Shown here: one piece after another, positions 36,464-47,372 of the stretch | Layout: each line of letters begins with the position of its first letter | How positions within the stretch are numbered: position 1 is the stretch's first letter | From: Echinometra lucunter | Taxonomy: Eukaryota > Echinodermata > Echinoidea > Camarodonta > Echinometridae | Length of the DNA: 64,000 nt | NCBI GenBank assembly: GCA_029962745.1 | Contig: CM057165.1 | Span: 22,716,657-22,780,656, forward strand | Direction of reading: 5' to 3' | Notes under the pieces: model-generated | Seen by the model: only the letters and a program-made list of their open reading frames with translations | Told to the model about the DNA's origin: nothing | The model's database searches: none | Translations under genes and position numbers: made by a program

Positions 36464-37545
36464 TCTTCTAGGGTACAAAAGTAAAAATTGCAAAAATGGA
36501 CAGTTTGCCATTCATGTGTAAATGCCCTCCCACATAACGATGGTAACAAAAGATCAAACTTACACAATGAGAGACTTGGTTGAAATTGCATAATTGAGCC
36601 CAAACGCTCTCTATATCTCTTTCCGGCTCCGCCCCCCCCCCCCAAAAAAAAAAAAACAAAAAAACAAAAAAACAAACAAAACAAAAGGGGAAGAAAAAAA
36701 AAAGAAGCTTTTGCTAAGTTCAAGTTTGAATGACATCTGGAGTAGACACAAGGGTGATTATGTGCTCCAACTTTGAAATTTTTAAAATTAATTTCTTGAT
36801 CAGGAAATCTGATTATTTTCAACCTAGTAGGTAAATACAAAATGGAAATTTATGTATGAGTGTGAATACATTCGTTTATCTGTTTCAAAGTGCCAAACTA
36901 AAAGTTTCAAAAATGCAACAATCTTTTCTTTTAATTAAAAAAAACCGTGAAATCGACGGTCATTTTGCATTGGAATTTGTAGACAACATGAACAGAGTAT
37001 GATAAAAGTTTGCATCGTTTGTTGCACTTGAAAAGAAAATCAATCTTCAAATCTAAAAACGTAAAAAATGGACCAAGGAATAGCAAAAGTCGCATAGCTT
37101 GAGGTCTAATGCCTTTGGAGGTACGCTATTGAAAACAACGTTAGTGTTTCATGGGAATGGAGGGTACTTAATCCCATAAGCTACGCCACTGAGTAACCAT
37201 ATTCATTTGACTCATAACTTCATGAATTAATAATTTATAATAATTTTTAAAAAATCAAATTTGGGGCATTTAAACGTCCTTATGGCTACTCCAGATGTCT
37301 TTCAAATTTGTACTTAACAGAAGCTTCCTCTCTCTCTCTCTTTCTTTTTCTCTTTTTTTGTTTTGTTTGGGGGGGGCTGGAAAGAGATATAAAGAGCGAA
37401 GATTCAATAATGCAATTTCAGTCAAGTCTCTCATTGTGTTAATTTGATCTTTTGTTCCCATCGTTATGTGGAAGGGCTTTTACACATCAATGGCAAACTG
37501 TCCATTTTTGCAATTTTGACTTTTGTACCCTGGAAGAGAAAAACT
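36464..37545. repeat. Large inverted repeat with ~500-bp loop
   Basis: Arms at about 36464-36750 and 37275-37545 share AGTTTGCCATT.., CACATAACGATGG, AGAGACTTG and GACATCTGGAGTAG in opposite orientation. Both arms are interrupted at the same point by unequal homopolymer/CT tracts. Open frames on both strands across the arms are mirror images, not genes. Confidence 0.72.
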
Positions 37546-38066
37546 AATGCATAAAGTTTCTCTTAGTGTTCACCTACCAGCTTTAAACGTGTTAAAGGCT
37601 ATTAAATTCCCTTTAATTTGATATATATATAATCTATTGATTTTTATTTAAGTCTTCTATGAAAAATCTTAATTTGGAAAAGTGTTTACTTTCTCTTTTT
37701 GTTTGTTTGTTGGTTGTTGTTTTTTTTTTGCTGAGTGTATGTTCCTTTTCATGGTAGAAGTGATAGTTCTTCATCGAAATACACGACTGGCCTACGTAAG
37801 ATTTTTATATTATACATGTATATTTGGTCACCTCGCTTGCCGAATTCTATCTGTCTATTGCTTTCCCAAACCATCGTAGCGCAGCGAGCGAGGAAGAGTA
37901 TAGCTACTGTTTATCGCGGTAGAAGTTATAATTCTTCATCATAATACACGATGGACCCATAAGATATCTATTTTTATATATTTGGTCACCTCTCTCGCCT
38001 AATTCATTCGCTTTCAAAGACCATCCTGTATCTAAATATTATAAGAGCGAGTGCAGCGAGCGAGGA

Positions 38067-38071
<5 letters not shown>

Positions 38072-38120
<49 letters not shown>
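38072..38120 (+). repeat. (AT)n
   Basis: AT dinucleotide repeat joining array block B and the tRNA-like SINE. Confidence 0.95.
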
Positions 38121-38121
<1 letters not shown>

Positions 38122-38124
<3 letters not shown>

Positions 38125-38280
38125 TCAATTGAAAGAATAATAGCGTAGTATGAATCAAAGTTCCCCAGAGCTAACCTACCATTTTGGAAATTTTTGCAAA
38201 GGTTGAAAAAATGTCTCCGCCGGGAATCGACCCGGGCCTTTGGCTATGAACGCCAATGCCTTAACCACTATATATTCATA
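38122..38280 (-). mobile_element. tRNA-like SINE head beside (AT)n
   Basis: Minus strand: TAGTGGTTAAGGCATTGGCG, then GCCAAAGGCCCGGGTCGATTC and CCGGCGGAGA. It has A-box and B-box equivalents and a fully paired T-arm, but no 5' acceptor strand and no CCA-type closing stem. Hence it is a SINE or tRNA pseudogene rather than a working tRNA. It is inserted within block B, with (AT)n at its 3' side. Confidence 0.65.
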
Positions 38281-38943
38281 TATGTATATTTTCTTTCTTT
38301 TTCTTTTTTTTTTTCATGGTAGAAGTCATAATTCTTCATCAAAATACACGATGGGCCTATAAGATATCTAAATTATAAATTCGGTCACCTCTCTTGCCTA
38401 ATTCATTCGCTTTCAAAGACTATCCTGTATCTAAATATTATCCAAGCGAGCGAAGCGAGCTAGGAAAAAATATATTTATTCTTTTTCATGGCAGAAGTGA
38501 TAATTCTTTATCAAAATACACGATAGAACTATAAGCTATCTGATTTACACATGTACATTTGGTCACCTCGCTTACCGAATTCGTTTGCTTTCCCAAGTCC
38601 ATCTTGTATCTGAATATTATAGGAGCGAGCGTAGCGAGCCAGGAAAAATACATATATACTCCTTTTCATGGTAGAAGTGATAGTTCTTCATCAAAATACA
38701 TGATGGGCCTAAAGATATTTAAATTAAATATTTGGTAACCTCACTTGCCGAATGTGTTTGCTTTCCGAAAATATCCTGTATCTAAATATTATACGAGCGA
38801 GCGCAGCGAGCGAAGAAATTTATACACTCTCTTTCGTGGTACCAGTGTTATTTTGTCATCAAAATACACAAGCAAATAAGCCGAATATGACTCTATTTGG
38901 GCACCTTACTTATCTTTTCTTTTTCCCTCCTTCCTCTTCCCTC

Positions 38944-38947
<4 letters not shown>

Positions 38948-38980
<33 letters not shown>
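38948..38980 (+). repeat. (CT)n
   Basis: CT repeat just before the LINE 3' end at 39030. Confidence 0.9.
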
Positions 38981-38983
<3 letters not shown>

Positions 38984-39029
38984 GACAGCGATCGCGAATT
39001 CGCCGAGAAGAATTTTGAGTGGGGGGGGG

Positions 39030-39212
39030 GGGTATCACACACCCAGGTCAGGACACAGAATGTGGTCAGCTGTCTGTTCTGGGTGACCACACGGACAGAC
39101 TGCTGAAGGGCATACCCAAACGGTGCATATTGACATTAAAGAGGCCAACTCCTGTTCGTAGGCGTTTTAGTGTTATACCCAGTCTCTCCTTCGAAGATGG
39201 GCTCCACTGAGG
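39030..39212 (-). mobile_element. Same LINE relic, 3' end beyond the hAT-like insertion
   Basis: Minus-strand continuation of the LINE at 40953-42278. The translated segments include RTGVG, SICTVW and PCGHPEQTADHIL. The last is the Cys/His-type C-terminal signature common in jockey/I-clade LINEs. Removing 39213-40952 plus one copy of CACTGAGG joins the two parts. It ends in a G/C homopolymer near 39020. Confidence 0.75.
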
Positions 39213-39284
39213 CAGTGGCGCAACAGCCGGGGGGCAGGGGGGGCAGAGTGCCCCCCTGAAGGATTTCAGCGGGAAAATCCAGCA

Positions 39285-39500
39285 AACCACGGGGAAAAAA
39301 TGAAAAGGAGGGAAAGGAAGAAAAAGGAAGGGAGAAAGGGAAAGGAAGAAGAAGAAAGGAAAAGAAAGAAGAAGAAAGGAAAAGAAAGAAGGCGATAAGG
39401 AAAGAAAGAAGGAGAAAGGGGAGAAAGAAGAAGAGAGAGAGGGAAAAGAGGGAAAGGGGAAAAAAGAAGAAAGCAAAGGGAAACAAAAAAAAAATGAGGG
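39285..39500 (+). repeat. Polypurine tract
   Basis: GGAAAGGAAGAAAAAGGAAG-type sequence inside the hAT-like element. It gives the long F/S/L-rich minus-strand frames. Confidence 0.9.
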
Positions 39501-40394
39501 AAAATTTAGTACCAAACCCGGAGTTTCCCGGTGCTCCACTGTGCTCCACTCCCTGGACCCCAGCAATGGCTTCCCTGTAGACCCCCATCAGGTCCCCTAA
39601 GCCAGAACCCTGGGCCCCACCCGCTATAGGCTTCGCAACAAGCAACTCGCGGTGCGGGCTTATCTCCGCATATTCTATTTCTAGACTTAGTTACCGGGAA
39701 ATTTTCGGCTCTGCCCCCCTCCCCCCCCCCCCCCCCCCGATAACAGGCAGATAATGTATGAGACCGGTAACAGACAACGAACAATTCAAAGAAACGTCAG
39801 AGCTTCCGCGATTCGCGCGGGAGGGGAAAATCACCATCCCTGCACCCTTCCCCTAGCATGCCTAGGGAGCGCGCTTTGCACTAACGTTTTCCTAAAAGAA
39901 AATCCTAGCCACACAACTGATTCTAAACTTAATTACCGGGAAATTTTTGGCTATGCGTATGCCCCCTCTCCCCCCCCCCCCCCCCTCCGATAACAGGCAG
40001 AGAGCGTAAGAAGAGCGGGAACTGACAGCGAAAAAATGTCGGAGCCCCCCTCCCTGCACCCTCCCTCCTAGGGAGCACTACCGTCCTCCTAAAATGAAAT
40101 CCTAGTTGGGCCGCAGAAGATTTATTACCGACAACTAACAATGCAAAGAAATCGGAGCTTCCGCGCTTCGCGCGGGATTGAAAACTCCCCCCTTCCCTGC
40201 ACCCTCCTCTCTTGGTGTAAATTCCGGGGGTGGGGGATCTATCATCCCCCACCTAGGGAAGAGAGGGGATGGTGTGTACAAATTTCCCGCCATGCAGACA
40301 CACTTTTTAAAGAAGAAAATATATTTTAATTATTAATCAGTTAGTAAAAATTCTGAATATATATCTGTCATAAACAATCATCATATTTTAGAAT

Positions 40395-40750
40395 TTCTAT
40401 TTGAAAATGCTATACTGAAGACAAAAAAGTGGTTATTTTTGGCTCGCTCGCTCCGCTCGCTCGTCAAAATCTTAGGATTTCCATCCTAACGATAATCATA
40501 TTTTAGAATTTCTATTTGAAAATGCTACTGAAAACAAAAAAGTGGTTATTTTTGGCTCGCTCGCTCCGCTCGCTCGTCAAAATCTTAGGATTTCCATCCA
40601 AAAATGCGATTAAAATTGAGAAAAGTGGTTACTTTTGGTTCGCTTGCATCGCTCTTTCGTCATATTTTTGGATTTTTATTCGAAAATGCGATTCAAAAGC
40701 AAAAAAGTGATTATTTTCGGCTCGCTTGCTTCGCTCGCTCGCAAAATAGA
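40395..40750. repeat. Tandem units with GGCTCGCTCGCTCCGCTCGC inside hAT-like element
   Basis: Four units (motif at about 40441, 40554, 40638 and 40718; spacing 80-113 bp) with GAAAATGC and AAAAAAGTGGTTATTTT. The motif is the reverse complement of that in block B, in an otherwise different unit. Confidence 0.78.
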
Positions 40751-40952
40751 TATCAAAATGTGTGTGAGAGGGGAAAAAATCGTTTAAAAAGTTTTTAATC
40801 TCCCACTCCTCGAATTGGATTTACGCCGGTGAAGCACTACCGTCCTCCTAAAAATGCAGTCCTAGCTACACCACAAATTCTAGACATAGACTAGTTACCG
40901 GGAAAATTTTAGGCTCTGCCCCCCCTGATAACAGGTACCTGTTACGCCCCTG

Positions 40953-42278
40953 CACTGAGGTGGGGGTTTGGTGTCTGGGGTAATGTTGAATTGAATGGCT
41001 GTATATCCATCTGTTGCCAGTCACTCTTCCACTGTCCCAAGGTGTTGGGTTTGGAGCTAGCAAGACTGCATGCCGACTGAAAGGGCAATGAGAGCGAAGG
41101 CGCTGGGGTCTCATCTTGGCTTTGTTCTCCTAGCTAGCTTGATTCGGCTGTGTAGAAGGTTTGAAGAGTATTGGATAGCCTTCTTCACAAGCTGAAGAGT
41201 GTTGTCTCTGCGGAGCGATGCAACGCCTGACAGTACCGGCAAGTAACTGATGTTGGACGGAGGCAGCCTGTGATGATCCTCATGGTGTCACTGAGAGTAT
41301 ACCATCCAGCTTCTTTGCATGAACACTCCTACTCCAAACGGCAGCAAATTCTGCAGCACTGTAGACAAGAGATAGTGCACTTGTATGGGCTTTCCAGGAT
41401 GAGCCTGCATGAAGGCGATGTAGAAGGTATTCCTGGATGAGGTTTTCGCACGGAGTGACTCCAGCTGTTGATGTCGGATTGTATGGAGTGACTTTTGCCA
41501 GACTTTTTTTCTGGCAAAAAAAAAAGTCTGGCAAATTTTTATGTAATGGGAAACTATGGCAATTTTTTTTTTTTGCCGTAGTTTCCTCAAATTTTGCCAT
41601 AAAAAACTCCGACAAAAGTTTTATGCAACGGGCTCCAGGTGCAGGTTAGCTTAATTTACTCTGAGGTGTGGTGATGTCGGATTGTATGGCAGCGTTCAAT
41701 CTCCAAGATTTATCTTCAGCTGGCGATTTGCCCTACTGGCAAGATGGAATGCCATGGCAGTAGATTTGGCCATGCCGAATTTGAGCCTCTACGACTTAAG
41801 ATACTCTGCAATTACAGTGATGTCTGGTGAAAGGACTTCCTCTAGCCTACACCAGCTTTTGTCAGAGTACAACATAGTAATTAGGTCATCAGCGCAGCCG
41901 TGCCAAGGTCGTTTCGGGATTCGGAGGTCGCCGCTGTATGTGTTGAAGAGGGTGGGTGCGCAAGATTCGAAGCCTTGCGGAACTCCATTCCTGAGCCGAC
42001 GATAACGACCGATCTGGCCGACACTGGTCTTGAGGATGAAGCCAGTTTGAGATGATAGTATGAACCATACCAGATGACGGTCTGGGACCATCCGGAGAAG
42101 CATGAGGACGAGACCCTGATGCCAGACTGTATCATACTCTACCGTTAGGTCCACAAGTAACACGTCTGCCTTTAGGCCATCTTGGAAAGCATCCTCATTG
42201 TCGTCAGTGAGCTGCACAATTTTGATAGACTGTTACTACGTCCTCTTCAGAAATGGGCCTGCTCATTTGATTTGAAAG
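40953..42278 (-). mobile_element. Jockey/I-type LINE relic, RT part (minus strand)
   Basis: Minus-strand reverse-transcriptase relic. From high to low coordinate it reads NEQAHF, a stop, RGRSNS, then QLTDDNEDAFQDGLKAD, VDLTVEYDTVWHQGL (motif A), LRNGVPQG (motif B) and CADD in place of YADD (about 41893-41906). The thumb is VEEVLSPD. Below that come PYNPTS, LRAKTSSRN, YSAAEFAAVWSRS and SRHAVLLAPNPTPWDS. Stops and frame changes are frequent, and a palindromic MITE interrupts it at about 41487-41670. The rest of its 3' end lies at 39030-39212, separated by an hAT-like insertion (39213-40952). At 42279 it is cut by another hAT-like element. A short fragment of the same family lies at 35752-35812. 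Confidence 0.82.
41487..41670. mobile_element. Palindromic MITE within LINE relic
   Basis: Contains GCCAGACTTTTTTTCTGGC, AAAAAGTCTGGC and GGCAAATTTT palindromes. An 18-bp direct repeat TGATGTCGGATTGTATGG flanks it (41468-41485 and 41672-41689). One side ends GTTTTATGCAACGGGCTCC, related to the MITE at 26388. Confidence 0.6.
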
Positions 42279-42368
42279 CAGAGGCGTCAATCCATTTTTC
42301 GGATTGGGGGGGGGCAAGACGACCAAGTGGAGATGAACCCTCGACCACTAATATATAGGTATGTATAT

Positions 42369-42369
<1 letters not shown>

Positions 42370-42412
<43 letters not shown>
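42370..42412 (+). repeat. (AT)n
   Basis: AT repeat followed by ACAC/ATAC sequence, inside the hAT-like element 42279-43810. Confidence 0.95.
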
Positions 42413-42419
<7 letters not shown>

Positions 42420-43009
42420 CATACATACATATGTATTCGTATTTGTGCGCGCACACACGCACACCCACACATATTATGTATAACACATAGGCCTATATCA
42501 ACGTGAAGCATTTTCACTTTGGGGAAATTATGCATCATGCTAGATTGTGAACCATCCTGCTTTTTTAATTTTGCGAGCGAGCGAAGCGAGCAAGCAAAAA
42601 TAACAATTTTCTTGCTATTACAGAAGGATTTAGTTATCAAAATACACTATAGGAATATATGAAACCTAATAATATATATATGGTCACCTCACTGCCAAAT
42701 ACGAACCCTATTTTGTCACATCTCTGGTCCATTGTTGCTGCCCCCCAAACCACTCTATTTTTAATACTACGAGCGAGCGAAGCGAGCAAGGAAGCACACA
42801 CTGTCTTTGATGGTAGAAGTAGTAACCCCGTTGGCAAATTACACTATGAGCCCATGATACATCTACATTATCTATTCGATCTCAGCTCACATACCAAATC
42901 GTTTGCTTTTCAAAACCATTACTATCAAACGAGCGAGCGTAGCGAGCGAGGAAAAATATACCCTTTTCCATATGATAGAAGTGTTATTTCGTCATCATAA
43001 TATATAATA

Positions 43010-43070
43010 ATGTGATGATAATGTGATGAGCGCTATATAAGAAAGGAATTTCATTATCATTATCATCAGA
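43010..43070 (+). mobile_element. LINE/SINE 3' tail
   Basis: GATGAGCGCTATATAAGAAAG then ATTATCATTATCAT. Tail class as above, within the hAT-like element 42279-43810. Confidence 0.5.
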
Positions 43071-43933
43071 ATACGCTATGAACCTGTCATCCCTGTATGA
43101 TATCTAAATAATACATCCAATCACCTGTGTGCCGAATATGACACTGTTTTAGCTCACCTAGTTTAAGTCAATGACCAATCTCGGCAAAATTATATGGATT
43201 CGCCCCCCAAAATTTGTCAACCACCTTGCTGCCAAAATATGATGATATTTTGGAATCTCGCTTCTATAATAAGCTACTTGCTGCCGGAAATGATCTTGTA
43301 TAGCTTTTACCAGCGAGAGTAGCGAGCGACTGGAGCTAACGAAAAATGTTTTTTCGTTTTTTATTATTATTTTTTTTTAATCTTGGCCGTTATCTCCTGA
43401 AAGTGTATCTATTTTTAGGTCAACTGGCCGCTCGATTTCTTAGAGTGATATCTTGTTCGGTTATATTACTTAGTATGAGTTGAAGAATAGTATAACATTA
43501 GACAGAAACACAAAATGCAAACCGATTTCCTTTCATAAGAAAAGTAATTATTATCGGCATTATACTTAAATGCGAGCGAGCGAGCGCTTCCCAGTGTCTC
43601 ATTTTCTTTCTTTTTCCTTGTTTTCCCTTTCAATTCACTTCCTTCCTTCCCTTTTCTTTCCTTTTCTTTCTTCTTTCTGATTTCTTTTTTCTTTTTTTTC
43701 TTGGGTGCGGAAATTATTGGGGGGGGGCAAAAATGATATCTTTGCCCCCCGAAATTTTCTTTGGGGGGCAACTGCCCCCTGCCCCCCCCCCCCCAGGATC
43801 GACGCCTCTGTTTAAAAGCATTACCGGTTCTTTACGCGAATGAGGCCTTCCGGCATCTTGAAGGGGACACACAGGAGCGATATTGGGCAATAAAATGAAT
43901 CATAATGTGCAAGTAGAATATGATTCTCAATAT

Positions 43934-43935
<2 letters not shown>

Positions 43936-43963
<28 letters not shown>
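43936..43963 (+). repeat. (CT)n
   Basis: CT repeat followed by CTTCCT-rich sequence; a T21 run lies at 44080-44100. Confidence 0.9.
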
Positions 43964-43969
<6 letters not shown>

Positions 43970-44720
43970 ATCCTCTTCCTCTTCCTTCTTCTTGTTATTT
44001 GCATGATTTTGCCATCCTTTTTGACATTTGGTGGTAAAAGTTATTATTTTTATTGTCATTATCATTATCATGATTATCATTTTTTTTTTTTTTTTTTTTT
44101 GTCTAATTGTATATTATGTCATGGGGTCCCCTTTGGTCAGTTATTTTGTACAAAAAACTTTTTTGTGTGTGGGCGGTATTTAAGGAAATTATTATGCAAT
44201 TTAACTACATTTTAGATGTGTATTTTTCTTGTTTTGAGGGTGATCATGTGGGCATAATGTACGTGAGGTCGATGGGTGACAGGTAAGCATGGCAGGTGGA
44301 TGTTACACAACATTTTCTTAGGGCTTAACTTATCTGGGGATGCAGGCAGTATTATGATTGATAGGAATTTTTAACGGTAAATTAAATAAACGACCTACCA
44401 TCTATCTTCCAACAGGTAGTACTTGTCAAAGATAATGGACTTGATTAGTTTTGCATTAAATCCTTAAATAGTCGAGGACTTGGAATGAAATCTCTTGAAA
44501 ACGTAATCTTTTAAGGCAATGTACGGAGTTTGTTGAAAAGAATGTTTTATGCTGTATATATATATATTTTTTTAAAGTAGCTATGGGGCCACACAATAAA
44601 GCAGATAGGAGAGATTAAGTGATGATGGGAAAGGAAATGGAAGAACAATGTTGCGCAGGGGACGAAGCAACAAAGAAGAGAGAAAGATGAGAATATGTGC
44701 ACAAGACAGTATACAAAAGA

Positions 44721-46830
44721 CTTCCCTGATCCTGATCAATCCACACCATCGCACCCCTCACTTCTCTCTTTGTCTCCCTCTTCTTCTCTGATCCTGCTTG
44801 ATCCACACCATCTCATTCCCTCACTTCTCTGTCTCCCTCTTCTTCTCTGATCCTGATCCACCCCATCACTCCTCTCTCTGTCTCCCTCTTCTTCTCTGAT
44901 CTTGATCAATCCACACCATCTCACTTCTCTCCCTGTCTCCCTCTTCTTCTCTGATCCTGATCCACCCACACCATCCCACCCCCTCACTCCTCTGTCTCCC
45001 TCTCCTTCTCTGATCCTGGTCGATCCACACCATCCCATCACTCCTCTCTCTGTCTCCCTCTTCTTCTCTGATCCTGATCCACCCACACCATCTCACTCCT
45101 TTCTGTCTCCCTCTCTTCTGATCCTGATCCACCCACACCATCCCACCCCCTCACTCCTCTGTCTCCCTCTCCTTCTCTGATCCTGATCGATCCACACCAT
45201 CCCACCCCTCACTTCTCTGTCTCCCTCTTCTCTGATCCTGATCCACCGACACCATCCCACCCCCTCACTCCTCTCTGTCTCCCTCTCGTTCTCTGATCCT
45301 GATCCACCCACACCATCCCACCCCTTCACTCTACTCTCTGTTTCCCTCTTTCTCTGATCGTGATCGATCCAAACCATCTCACTTCTCTCTGTCTCCCTCT
45401 TCTCTGATCCTGATTGATCCACACCATCTCACTTCTCTCCCTGCCTCCCTCTTCTCTGATCCTGATCCACCGACACCATCCCACCCCCTCACTCCTCTCT
45501 GTCTCCCTCTCGTTCTCTGATCCTGATCCACCCACACCATCCCACCCCTTCACTCTACTCTCTGTCTCCCTCTTTCTCTGATCGTGATCGATCCAAACCA
45601 TCTCACTTCTCTCTTTCTCCCTCTTCTCTGATCCTGATCCACCCACACCACCCTACTCCCCCTCACTCCTCTCTGTCCTCCTCTCCTCTGATCCTGATCC
45701 ACCCACACCATCCCACCCCCTCACTCTGTCTTCCTCTCTTTCTCTGATCCTGATCGATCCACACCATCCCACCCCTCACTTCTGTCTTTCTCTTCTCTGA
45801 TCCTGATTGATCCACACCATCTCACTTCTCTCTGTCTCCCTCTTCTCTGATCCTGATTGATCCACACCATCTCACTTCTCTCCCTGCCTCCCTCTTCTTC
45901 TCTGATCCTGATCCACCGACACCATCCCACCCCCTCACTCCTCTCTGTCTCCCTCTCGTTCTCTGATCCTGATCCACCCACACCATCCCACCCCTTCACT
46001 CTACTCTCTGTCTCCCTCTTTCTCTGATCGTGATCGATCCAAACCATCTCACTTCTCTCTGTCTCCCTCTTCTCTGATCCTGATTGATCCACACCATCTC
46101 ACTTCTCTCCCTGCCTCCCTCTTCTTCTCTGATCCTGATCCACCGACACCATCCCACCCCCTCACTCCTCTCTGTCTCCCTCTCCTTCTCTGATCCTGAT
46201 CCACCCACACCATCCCACCCCTTCACTCTACTCTCTGTCTCCCTCTTTCTCTGATCGTGATCAATCCAAACCATCTCACTTCTCTTTCTCCATCTTCTTC
46301 TCTGATCCTGATCCACCCACACCATCCCACCCTATCACTCCTCTCTCTGTCTCTTTCTTTTTCTCTGATCCTGATCGATCCACACCATCTCACTTCTCTG
46401 TCTCCCTCTTCTTCTCTGATCCTCATCCACCCACACCATCCCACCCCTCACTCCTCTCTCTGTCTCCCTCTTCTGCTCTGATCCTGAACGATCATCGATC
46501 CGCACCATCCCACCCCCCACTGCTCTGTCTCCCTCTTCTCTGATCCTGATCCACCCACACCATCTCACTTCTCTCTGTCTCCCTGTTCTTCTCTGATCCT
46601 GATCGATCCACACCATCTCACTTCTCTCTGTCTCCCTCTTCTTCTCTGATCCTGATCCACCCACACTATCCCACCCCCTAACTTTTCTCTCGGTCTCCCT
46701 CTTCTTGTCTGATCCTGAACGATCATCGATCCACACCTTTCCACCCACTCACTTCTCTCTATCTCCCTCTTCTCTATCCTGATCGATCCACTCCATCCCA
46801 TCCCCTCACTTCTTTCACTGTCTCCCTCTC
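44721..46830. repeat. ~60-bp minisatellite, 2.1 kb
   Basis: About 33 degenerate copies of a pyrimidine-rich unit: CTCTGATCCTGATCCACCCA, CACCATCCCACCCCCTCACT and CCTCTCTGTCTCCCTCTTCT. Higher-order copies recur (45240-45420, 45470-45620 and 45905-46080 are near-identical). Open frames of 70-137 codons on the minus strand reflect unit lengths near multiples of three and have no domain. Confidence 0.9.
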
Positions 46831-47372
46831 AATAGAAATAAAGAAATATCTCAGAGCTCAGAGATGAATATTTAATAGAACTTCTAAACAGAGATGAGCC
46901 TGATCAGTTGAGAGTGGTATTTTTGTCCATCCTTGACATTGATCATTTTATGAACTGTAGTTAAAGTAGACAACCATGGCAACCAAATTGTAGAATTTCA
47001 ACTCCTCCAGTGATGCTCTTCACAATGAAACATAAAATAGCTCAACATATCTCATTTTTTATTTTTCACAGCCTTCAAACTTTCAAAATTTCCCAAATGT
47101 CGATCCGTAACAATCCGATCAGGCTCAGATTCTGTCAAAACTTCTAAACCCAGAGAGACAAATAGTTTAATTGTTATTACTCCCATTTTTTTAATCATTG
47201 TTTTCAGGGATCATCACTTTTATTTTAGTGAACATAACATTACACCACAAATGAACATAATGGAGTTTTGATCAAACCATTATAATCCTCTTGCATCATT
47301 AGCTCAATCACCAAAACCAATAGGAAGTTACAGCAAAAAGAAAAACAAACAAACAAGGCAAACGCCAAGCGT
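46831..47372. other. Unassigned AT-rich DNA after minisatellite
   Basis: No gene or repeat structure recognised. Confidence 0.5.

Larger units (their letters stand above)
37735..38850. repeat. ~175-bp tandem array with GAGCGAGCGAAGCGAGC, block B
   Basis: Motif copies at about 37877, 38046, 38445, 38622 and 38793 (spacing 170-178 bp, except where an (AT)n/tRNA-like insertion adds ~220 bp). Each unit runs CTTTTCATGGTAGAAGTGAT, TTCTTCATCAAAATACACGA, GGTCACCTCGCTTGCCGAAT, ATCCTGTATCTAAATATTAT, then the G/C/A motif. Copies also occur at 31663-31760 and 32330-32440. No open frame. Confidence 0.8.
39213..40952. mobile_element. Non-autonomous hAT-like element inside a LINE, TSD CACTGAGG
   Basis: 1740 bp. 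The left end is CAGTGGCGCAAC and the right end reads CAGGGGCGTAAC in reverse complement. A perfect 8-bp duplication CACTGAGG flanks it at 39205-39212 and 40953-40960. Flanking sequence on both sides is one LINE read on the minus strand. The interior holds a GGAAAGGAAGAA polypurine tract (39285-39500), C-runs near 39716-39738 and 39968-39984, and four copies of the GGCTCGCTCGCTCCGCTCGC motif (40441-40745). Open frames on the minus strand at 39066-39645 are mostly the translated polypurine tract. Confidence 0.85.
42279..43810. mobile_element. Non-autonomous hAT-like element, 8-bp TSD with one mismatch
   Basis: 1532 bp. The left end is CAGAGGCGTCAATCC and the right end CAGAGGCGTCGATCC in reverse complement. 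It is flanked by TTTGAAAG (42271-42278) and TTTAAAAG (43811-43818), 7 of 8 matching. Poly-G sits just inside each end. The interior contains (AT)n at 42370-42412 and several GAGCGAGCGAAGCGAGC units (42575, 42770, 42930, 43313, 43572). There is no transposase. It cuts the upstream side of the jockey/I-type LINE. Confidence 0.78.

Noticed and set aside
36105..36840. Short frames on both strands including a 132-codon minus frame
   Set aside because: Mirror frames across a large inverted repeat and homopolymers.
38218..38275. Possible tRNA gene
   Set aside because: A and B boxes and a T-arm are present, but the acceptor stem is missing and it sits beside an (AT)n tail in a repeat array, so it is treated as a SINE/pseudogene.
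39066..39645. Two long minus-strand frames rich in F, S and L
   Set aside because: Mostly the translated polypurine tract in the hAT-like element plus a LINE end; no coherent protein.
44736..46801. Overlapping minus-strand frames of 70-137 codons with WIDQDQRRRG-like repeats
   Set aside because: They only translate the ~60-bp minisatellite in several frames; no start context, domain or codon bias.
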